Shown in pieces: positions 8,640 through 14,026 of a DNA stretch of 20,213 nucleotides (the stretch's first letter is position 1; each line of letters opens with the position of its first letter). A program made the position numbers and the translations under genes. The stretch comes from Oscillospiraceae bacterium. Lineage in GTDB: Bacteria; Bacillota; Clostridia; Oscillospirales; CAG-272. The notes under the pieces were generated by a model. That model was not told the origin of the DNA. It did no database searches and saw nothing but the letters and a program-made list of their open reading frames with translations. The stretch lies in NCBI GenBank assembly GCA_015065205.1, contig SVQS01000017.1, positions 1-20,213 on the forward strand, read 5' to 3'.

Positions 8640-9470
8640 ATGAAACTTCCTTACAGAATCGATCTTTCCGATAAAGTCGTTGTTGTTACCGGTGGCGGCG
8701 GCGTTCTGATGGCTGAATTCGGCCGCGCTTTGGCGGAATGTGGCGCAAAGGTAGCACTCCTTGACATCAACGAAAAGGCTGCACAAGAGGTTGCCGCATC
8801 CATTGGTGAAAACGCTATCGGCATTGGCACAAACTGTCTTGTAAAAGAGAGCATCCTTGCCGCTCGTGACATCATTCACGAAAAGTGGGGCAAGGTCAAC
8901 TTCCTCATCAACGGCGCAGGCGGAAACAACCCCCGCGCATCCAGCGATAACGAATATATGACTCCCGACACCGAGGGCTGCAAGACCTTCTTCGACCTCG
9001 AAGAGAGCGGACTGAAGTTTGTATTTGACCTCAACATCACCTCTGCGTTCCTCGTAACACAGGTATTTGCCGAGGATATGATCAAGACCGGCGGTAACAT
9101 CATCAACATTTCGTCGATGAACGCATTCCGTCCTCTTACAAAGATTCCCGCATACAGTGCTGCAAAGGCAGGTATTTCCAACTTTACACAATGGCTTGCA
9201 GTGCACTTTGCACCCTGCAACATTCGCGTAAACGGCATTGCTCCCGGCTTCTTTGTAACCAACCAAAACCGCGCACTCCTTTTCAATGAGGATGGCACAC
9301 CCACCGCGCGTACAGGAAAGATTCTTTCCAGCACGCCGCAAAAGAAGTTTGGTGAAGTTTCCGACCTCATCGGCACACTTCTCTGGCTTGCCAGCGACGA
9401 TGCTTCCGGCTTTGTAACCGGTGTTATCGTTCCCGTTGACGGCGGCTTTAACGCTTACAGTGGTGTTTGA
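8640..9470 (+). CDS. uxuB: SDR family D-mannonate oxidoreductase (fructuronate reductase)
   Basis: A 276-residue short-chain dehydrogenase. The cofactor motif is VTGGGGVLMAEFG near residue 17. NGAGGNNP lies at 91-98. The catalytic set is Ser159, Tyr172 and Lys176 (ISSMNAF then AYSAAKAG). Immediately after uxuA, and of this length, it matches the SDR-type enzyme of Firmicutes (as in Bacillus subtilis UxuB) that interconverts D-fructuronate and D-mannonate with NAD(P)H, not the longer polyol dehydrogenase-type UxuB of Escherichia coli. It closes the uxaC-uxuA gap in the pathway and is the last gene of the operon. Stop is followed at 9488 by a long hairpin. Substrate assignment rests on context; SDR sequence alone would not fix it. 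Confidence 0.85.
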   Translation: MKLPYRIDLSDKVVVVTGGGGVLMAEFGRALAECGAKVALLDINEKAAQEVAASIGENAIGIGTNCLVKESILAARDIIHEKWGKVNFLINGAGGNNPRASSDNEYMTPDTEGCKTFFDLEESGLKFVFDLNITSAFLVTQVFAEDMIKTGGNIINISSMNAFRPLTKIPAYSAAKAGISNFTQWLAVHFAPCNIRVNGIAPGFFVTNQNRALLFNEDGTPTARTGKILSSTPQKKFGEVSDLIGTLLWLASDDASGFVTGVIVPVDGGFNAYSGV

Positions 9471-9487
9471 TTTTTAGGAGAATAGAC

Positions 9488-9529
9488 TTGGAGAGGGGGA
9501 CTTCTTAAGTAAGAAGTCCCCCTCTCCAA
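9488..9529. repeat. 42-bp palindrome after the uxuB-type gene
   Basis: A 20-base arm beginning TTGGAGAGGGGG (9488-9507) is separated by AG from its exact reverse complement (9510-9529). It starts 17 bases after the operon's last stop and is followed by CCTCTCCCCCCAAGAACC. The core ACTTCTT/AAGAAGT and the CAAGAAC flank are shared with the palindrome after the GH38 gene, in the same orientation relative to the upstream gene. It probably forms the 3' end of the operon mRNA, although there is no U-tract. Confidence 0.8.
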
Positions 9530-9558
9530 ACCTCTCCCCCCAAGAACCTTTCTCACAG

Positions 9559-9603
9559 CAAGGAACGCCCCTCGTGTCATTTGAACACGAGGGGCGCTCC
9601 TTG
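9559..9603. repeat. Long hairpin in convergent spacer, likely terminator structure
   Basis: CAAGGAACGCCCCTCGTGT (9559-9577) pairs with 9585-9603 over 19 positions with one A-C mismatch and a 7-nt loop. A second small hairpin, TGCGC-TAAC-GCGCA, follows at 9604-9617. The pair lies between the convergent uxuB-type gene and the surface protein gene and may stop transcription from either side. Confidence 0.7.
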
Positions 9604-9647
9604 TGCGCTAACGCGCAGGGGAGATGCTTTTTATAAATCAGTAATGA

Positions 9648-12422
9648 TTAGTGCCTTCTTCTCAATACAAGAGCTGTGCCAAAAATAGAGACCATCGATA
9701 CTGTTACTGCACCTGCGATGATAATCACTGTTTCTTGATCAATATTGTTGTTGCCATCCTCTTCTTTCGAATTGGATTGATTATTGTTATTGGTGTTAGG
9801 CCTTTCGGTTAGTCCAGTATCGGGCTCAGTTTCGGGCTCAGTTTCGGGCTCGGTTTCGGGCTCAGTTTCGGGCTCAGTTTCGGGCTCAGTTTCGGGCTCA
9901 GTTTCGGGCTCAGTTTCAGGCTCGGTTTCGGGCTCGGTTTCAGGCTCAGTTTCGGGCTCGGTTTCGGGCTCGGTTTCGGGTGTAGTGATGGGAAGCGTTT
10001 CTACAGTTCTTACATCGTTGCAGATGTTACAGGTTGTGTCATTTTCGTCATCATAGACGTGTTGCGTGCTTCTTGTTTCGCCACAAACGTTACAATTGGT
10101 ATCGCAACTGTTATCAAAGGTGTGCGTCACTGTTCTTTCATAATTGCAGGTGTTACAACTCGTGTCACAATCGTTAGAAAAAATGTGATCTTTCTTTTGG
10201 TTGTTTGTGCCGCAGATTGTGCATTGATTCCAATGGGATACCTTGTTGTATTGATATGATTGACCCCAAGTGTGTGTTACGACTTCTCGAATTGCGCCAC
10301 AAACATTACAACTTGTGTCGCAACTGTTACTATAACTATGATCAGGATTTCTGGTGCCACTTTCGAAATTGCAAATATTGCATATGGCATCGCAGTCGTT
10401 ATCATATATATGGTCTTGAAGTTGTGATCTGTCACATATATCACAAGTCATATAATGTCCGACTTTTGTTACTAAATAGTTACCGGAGCTTGATAATGCC
10501 GGAGTATAGTTATGTGCTCCTTCCTCGGTTTTGTAACCACAGCTGGTACATTCCTTCCAGTGATTGGAAGCATTATGGTTGTACGAATTCTTCCAAGTGT
10601 GTGCTCCGACTTTTCGAATTGCGCCACAAATATTACAGCTATTATCGCAACCGTTATCATATGTGTGCTCGGTTGTTCTGGTATATTCGCAGGTGTTACA
10701 GGTTGTATCGCAATCATTGGTAAAATTGTGAGGTGTATAATCTACGAGATAGGCACAATCTTTGCAAACCACCCAGTGATGTGTTTCATCGTATTTTATA
10801 CTGTGCTCTACTCTATGTAAATCTTTTTCGGTTGCATCACCGCAGATGGTACATTCTTGCCAGCACCATTTGTTATCGGATGCTGTATATTCATAATTGT
10901 GTGTGGGAACCCTCGTATATTCGCAAACGTTACAGGCTGCGTCACAAGAATTATCGTAGGTATGCTCAAATCTTGTAGCTTTTTTGCAAATGTCACACCC
11001 CATATAGTGTCCATCTTCTGTTGCTAAGTGAGCACCGGAGGTCGCTAATATAGGTCTGTAATCGTGTGGTGCCTCCACTGTTTTAGAACCGCAAAGGGTA
11101 CATTCTTGCCAGTGTAGATTGTTATCACTTTGATATTGGTAATCGTGGATGCATTCAGCTTTTTCCCAAATGGCATACATTGTCACTGTTAAACTTCCGT
11201 TAACGAGTTCGGGAACAATTTCTTCAGGTTTAATAGCTTTGTCTTGATCGATAATAGTACCGTTGCCGTCTGCTGTCAAAGACCAACCGAGGAAATTATA
11301 GCCTTCTCTATAAAGATTGAGCGTTGTGTTGTTATACAAGCCATCCTTAAGTTCTTGTCCATAAGTTAGCACAGAGGTTATGATATGATTGTTGTTAATG
11401 TTAGCTATAATCGAACTAGAAGGATCAATATAATAAAAATGATCATATGCAGTCCCTACCGGAGTCATCCAATCACCAAGCGCTACCCAAGCTTCTTTGC
11501 CATATTTAATTTTACCCCAAGTATAATCAGACATCTTTTTTGTTTCGATAACCGCAACAATAGAACCGGGAGCAAAACCATCAATTTGGCTATAACTTGT
11601 TCCGGGGCCGCTTCGAGCGTAAGCCCAGTCACCATTTGTTGTGTCCACTCTATAGTTGGTTCCTATTGCTACAGGGCCTGCGATGGTACCACCATTTGCG
11701 TGGTAGTTGATGGTGAGGGTGTTTTTGGGGGATGAGGGGTATAATGAGTCATAATAGGAGTCTTTGGGTTGGACAACGTGCGAGATATATCTGCCTCGAC
11801 CGCTAATGTGTGCGGCATTAAATTCCGACCAAGTTTCGCGTCTAACGTCAACAATTCCGTTTGCATCTTGATTACCGCCCACATATGTGATATAGGTTTC
11901 ATCATAGGATAGAATGATCATGGAATGACCAGCATTTCCGTTATAACTTCCATTTGCGTAATTGGTAGTACGTATATATGCACCACACCGAACTTTAGCA
12001 TTGCTAAACATTTCAAACGATGCCGTATTAGAGCCTCCAGAAATTACTGTTTTGGAGTTGGGCGATGATGTACCATGACCAACAACCTCTTTGAATAATT
12101 TGTTGTATACAGCATTTGCGTACGCGTAGCATTGATAGCCAGTGTATCCGCGATAATTTTTTGGATAATACTCTGTGCTTTTAGACATGTTTTTTCCTAT
12201 AGGCATAGATACTTCTGTAGAGTCAGATGCACGATAAATATCAATATCTCCTGAAAAAACGATATCTAACATTTCTGCCAAAGCGGGTGAATCGGTGTAA
12301 TAACTACCCTTTACATTAACAGGATTGATGCTAATTGCCTCTACTTTCATCGGCAGCACAACCACAAGCATAACAGTTATGGTCATTGCCATAGCCATCA
12401 AAAGTGATAAAATTTTCTTCAT
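9648..12422 (-). CDS. Large secreted multidomain surface protein with CxxC repeats and C-terminal membrane anchor
   Basis: A 924-residue protein. Residues 1-29 are a signal peptide with a long hydrophobic run. Residues about 90-215 look like a cysteine peptidase/amidase fold, with Cys98 (YQCYAYANAVY), His166 (AGHSMIIL) and Asn184/Asp186 as the likely catalytic set. Residues about 256-322 resemble a bacterial SH3 domain (YARSGPGTSYSQIDG). An InlB/Flg_new-type repeat appears split around it, from NTLTINYHANGGT to FLGWSLTADG. Residues about 424-775 hold roughly seven W/Y-x2-CxxC modules alternating with eight DNxCDxxCNxC modules. Then come 13 PETE tetrapeptides, an Asn-rich linker, and a hydrophobic segment ending RRRH. 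No LPXTG motif is present. AAGGGAG precedes the ATG. AT-rich codon use differs from the neighbouring operon. Role unknown; cell-wall association or cell-wall hydrolysis is plausible. Confidence 0.85.
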   Translation of the reverse strand: MKKILSLLMAMAMTITVMLVVVLPMKVEAISINPVNVKGSYYTDSPALAEMLDIVFSGDIDIYRASDSTEVSMPIGKNMSKSTEYYPKNYRGYTGYQCYAYANAVYNKLFKEVVGHGTSSPNSKTVISGGSNTASFEMFSNAKVRCGAYIRTTNYANGSYNGNAGHSMIILSYDETYITYVGGNQDANGIVDVRRETWSEFNAAHISGRGRYISHVVQPKDSYYDSLYPSSPKNTLTINYHANGGTIAGPVAIGTNYRVDTTNGDWAYARSGPGTSYSQIDGFAPGSIVAVIETKKMSDYTWGKIKYGKEAWVALGDWMTPVGTAYDHFYYIDPSSSIIANINNNHIITSVLTYGQELKDGLYNNTTLNLYREGYNFLGWSLTADGNGTIIDQDKAIKPEEIVPELVNGSLTVTMYAIWEKAECIHDYQYQSDNNLHWQECTLCGSKTVEAPHDYRPILATSGAHLATEDGHYMGCDICKKATRFEHTYDNSCDAACNVCEYTRVPTHNYEYTASDNKWCWQECTICGDATEKDLHRVEHSIKYDETHHWVVCKDCAYLVDYTPHNFTNDCDTTCNTCEYTRTTEHTYDNGCDNSCNICGAIRKVGAHTWKNSYNHNASNHWKECTSCGYKTEEGAHNYTPALSSSGNYLVTKVGHYMTCDICDRSQLQDHIYDNDCDAICNICNFESGTRNPDHSYSNSCDTSCNVCGAIREVVTHTWGQSYQYNKVSHWNQCTICGTNNQKKDHIFSNDCDTSCNTCNYERTVTHTFDNSCDTNCNVCGETRSTQHVYDDENDTTCNICNDVRTVETLPITTPETEPETEPETEPETEPETEPETEPETEPETEPETEPETEPETEPETEPETEPDTGLTERPNTNNNNQSNSKEEDGNNNIDQETVIIIAGAVTVSMVSIFGTALVLRRRH
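9821..9976 (-). repeat. 13 tandem 12-bp units encoding PETE repeats
   Basis: Thirteen consecutive 12-bp units (cgggctcagttt on the plus strand, with third-position variants such as caggctcggttt) encode a Pro-Glu-Thr-Glu spacer between the CxxC modules and the membrane anchor. The variation is mostly silent and keeps the frame, as expected for a wall-spanning stalk that can change length by slippage. The plus-strand SVSG reading is a shadow. Confidence 0.95.
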
Positions 12423-12441
12423 TTTCTTTTTCTCCCTTCTT

Positions 12442-12460
12442 ATAGTTAACTTTTAACTAT
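12442..12460. promoter_or_regulatory. Candidate operator 1 (ATAGTTAA-CTT-TTAACTAT)
   Basis: A perfect inverted repeat with 8-base arms and a 3-base spacer, placed just downstream of the -10 box of the surface protein gene at its expected transcription start. Its TAGTTAA half-site recurs at 12505-12511. A protein bound here would block transcription of the surface protein. The adjacent XRE regulator is the obvious candidate, but this is inference. Confidence 0.5.
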
Positions 12461-12469
12461 ATAAAATGT

Positions 12470-12498
12470 ATTATACACCATTTCAAACTAAAAGTCAA
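12470..12498 (-). promoter_or_regulatory. Promoter of the surface protein gene
   Basis: On the minus strand, TTGACT (12493-12498) and TATAAT (12470-12475) are separated by 17 bases, an almost perfect consensus. The -35 box overlaps the inverted repeat at 12486-12509, and the start region overlaps the repeat at 12442-12460, so the promoter lies between two candidate operators. Confidence 0.85.
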
Positions 12499-12509
12499 TA
12501 ATTTTAGTT
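12486..12509. promoter_or_regulatory. Candidate operator 2 (AACTAAAA-8 nt-TTTTAGTT)
   Basis: An inverted repeat with perfect 8-base arms and an 8-base spacer, centred between the back-to-back promoters. It overlaps the -35 box of the surface protein promoter and lies just upstream of the -10 (TATAAT, 12518-12523) that probably serves the XRE gene. A regulator bound here could control both directions. Confidence 0.45.
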
Positions 12510-12517
12510 AAAAATGC

Positions 12518-12523
12518 TATAAT
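12518..12523 (+). promoter_or_regulatory. -10 box of the XRE regulator gene
   Basis: TATAAT lies 24 bases before the XRE start codon. No good -35 is present at 16-18 bases upstream (closest TCAATA), so the promoter may be weak or need an activator. The region overlaps the candidate operator, which would suit autoregulation. Confidence 0.5.
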
Positions 12524-12547
12524 AGTATTGTGAAGGGAGGGAAGACA

Positions 12548-12826
12548 ATGACCATAGGTGAAAAAATCAAAAACGCAAGAGAGGATATGGATTTGCTCCA
12601 AATTGATATGGCACGGCTTATTCCTATGAACCAATCCAATTATTCCAAAATTGAGCGAGGTATTCAAGAGCCGAGTATGGAGCAACTGCGCAGAATTTGC
12701 CAAATTTTGAAGCTGGATCCGCGTTATCTCTTGGATATTAGCGGCTCCGATATCATTGCTCCATCCGATGTAAAGCTCCTTTCCGATATAAAAGAGTTTA
12801 TTTCTAAACATAAAACAGAAGAATGA
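12548..12826 (+). CDS. XRE-family helix-turn-helix transcriptional regulator
   Basis: A 92-residue single-domain DNA-binding protein. IGEKIKNAREDMDLLQIDMA then MNQSNYSKIERGIQEPSMEQLRRIC is a canonical Cro/C1-type helix-turn-helix, with the recognition helix around residues 28-38. The remaining 30 residues are a short helical tail with no sensor domain. The ATG at 12548 is chosen for GGAGG seven bases upstream; a GTG at 12530 is in frame but lacks a site. It is divergent from the large surface protein gene and shares its regulatory region, so it may repress that gene and itself. The terminator overlaps its stop codon. Confidence 0.92.
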   Translation: MTIGEKIKNAREDMDLLQIDMARLIPMNQSNYSKIERGIQEPSMEQLRRICQILKLDPRYLLDISGSDIIAPSDVKLLSDIKEFISKHKTEE

Positions 12827-12858
12827 CAGGGAAGTGTGCGCCCTGTCATTCTTTTTTT
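12821..12858 (+). terminator. Rho-independent terminator of the XRE gene
   Basis: GAATGACAGGG (12821-12831) pairs perfectly with CCCTGTCATTC (12841-12851) around a 9-nt loop, and seven T residues follow. The stop codon TGA is inside the left arm. Confidence 0.93.
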
Positions 12859-12889
12859 CTAAAAAATCCAAAAAATTTTTACAATCATA

Positions 12890-12919
12890 TTGCAAAAGCC
12901 ATGTATTTTTTGGTATAAT
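12890..12919 (+). promoter_or_regulatory. Promoter of the ldhA-flavodiiron-superoxide reductase-rubredoxin cluster
   Basis: TTGCAA (12890-12895) and TATAAT (12914-12919) have an 18-bp spacer and lie about 43 bases before the D-lactate dehydrogenase start. No further promoter or terminator was seen until after the rubredoxin gene, so all four genes may be co-transcribed. Confidence 0.75.
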
Positions 12920-12961
12920 ATAATTGTACATATCCAATTAATAAGGAGAACCCCAAAAAGA

Positions 12962-13996
12962 ATGAAATTTGCCTTTTTTGATACCAAGCCTTACGATAGG
13001 CAATCCTTTGAGGCGATTGCTCAAAACTCGGGTATTCGATTCAAATATTTTGAGACCAAGCTCAACGAAGACACCGTCGACCTCGCGCACGGCTGTGACG
13101 GCGTTTGCGTATTCGTAAACGACACTGTCAACGCCGCGGTCATCGACCGTCTTTGCGAGATGGGTGTTGGAATCGTTGCGCTTCGTTGCGCGGGCTTTAA
13201 CAATGTGGATATGCGCTATGCCTTTGGCAAAATTCACGTTCTGCGAGTTCCCGCCTACTCGCCTTATGCGGTTGCCGAACACGCAATGGCGATGTTGCTC
13301 ACATCTATTCGCCGTATTCACAAGGCATATATCCGCACGCGCGATTTCAATTTTAGCCTCAACAATATGACCGGCTTTGATTTGCACGGCAAGACCGTTG
13401 GCATCATCGGTACGGGTAAGATCGGTCGCGTGTTTATGGACATCTGTCGCGGATTTGGAATGAAAGTGTTGGCATACGATAAATTCCCGGCACAAGGTCT
13501 TGACAACGGTGACACCATTCGCTACGTTGACCTGCCCGAGCTTTTTGCGGGCAGCGACATCATCTCTCTGCATTGTCCTCTGACAGATGAGACCTATCAC
13601 ATGATCAACGAAGAAACGCTTGCACAGTGTCGCCGCGGTGTGGTGCTGATCAACACATCTCGCGGAGCGCTCGTCGATGCCGAGGCACTCCTTGCCGCCA
13701 TCAAATCCCGACACGTGGGAGCGGCTTGTCTTGACGTTTACGAGGAAGAATCCGATTTCTTCTTTGAGGACTTTTCGGGACACATCATCGAGGATGACAT
13801 TTTGGCGCGTCTGATCTCTATGCCCAACGTTATCGTTACGTCTCACCAAGCGTTCCTGACAAACGAGGCACTTGCAAATATCGCGGAGACGACCGTGGAG
13901 AATATTCTTCAATTCACCAAGACAGGGCAATGCCCCAACGAGCTTTGCTATCGTGGCGGCTCCGCCGAGGACTGTCGCAGCGGCAAATGCTTCTAA
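12962..13996 (+). CDS. ldhA: D-lactate dehydrogenase (fermentative, NAD-dependent)
   Basis: Reduces pyruvate to D-lactate with NADH. A D-isomer 2-hydroxyacid dehydrogenase of LdhA type: the NAD-binding motif is GIIGTGKIG (147-155). The catalytic triad Arg234 (NTSRGALVD), Glu263 (VYEEESDFFFED) and His295 (TSHQAFLT) falls one position from the Escherichia coli enzyme. The ATG at 12962 gives 344 residues; AAGGAG lies 13 bases upstream, a long spacing, but there is no nearer in-frame start. Family members normally end soon after CPNEL. Here 16 extra residues follow, giving a tail with cysteines 324, 329, 338 and 343. The gene heads a cluster of oxygen and superoxide reductases, so it may help balance NADH under oxidative stress. 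Confidence 0.92.
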   Translation: MKFAFFDTKPYDRQSFEAIAQNSGIRFKYFETKLNEDTVDLAHGCDGVCVFVNDTVNAAVIDRLCEMGVGIVALRCAGFNNVDMRYAFGKIHVLRVPAYSPYAVAEHAMAMLLTSIRRIHKAYIRTRDFNFSLNNMTGFDLHGKTVGIIGTGKIGRVFMDICRGFGMKVLAYDKFPAQGLDNGDTIRYVDLPELFAGSDIISLHCPLTDETYHMINEETLAQCRRGVVLINTSRGALVDAEALLAAIKSRHVGAACLDVYEEESDFFFEDFSGHIIEDDILARLISMPNVIVTSHQAFLTNEALANIAETTVENILQFTKTGQCPNELCYRGGSAEDCRSGKCF

Positions 13997-14026
13997 GAAG
14001 ACTGAATAAAATACGAGAGGTATAAA

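Noticed and set aside
9648..9780. Sortase anchor (LPXTG) at the end of the surface protein
   Set aside because: No LPXTG-like motif precedes the last hydrophobic segment; only the segment and RRRH tail are present, so a simple membrane anchor is more likely.
9784..10056. Plus-strand frame coding SVSG repeats
   Set aside because: It is the complement of the PETE repeat in the surface protein, whose minus-strand frame has a signal peptide and a promoter.
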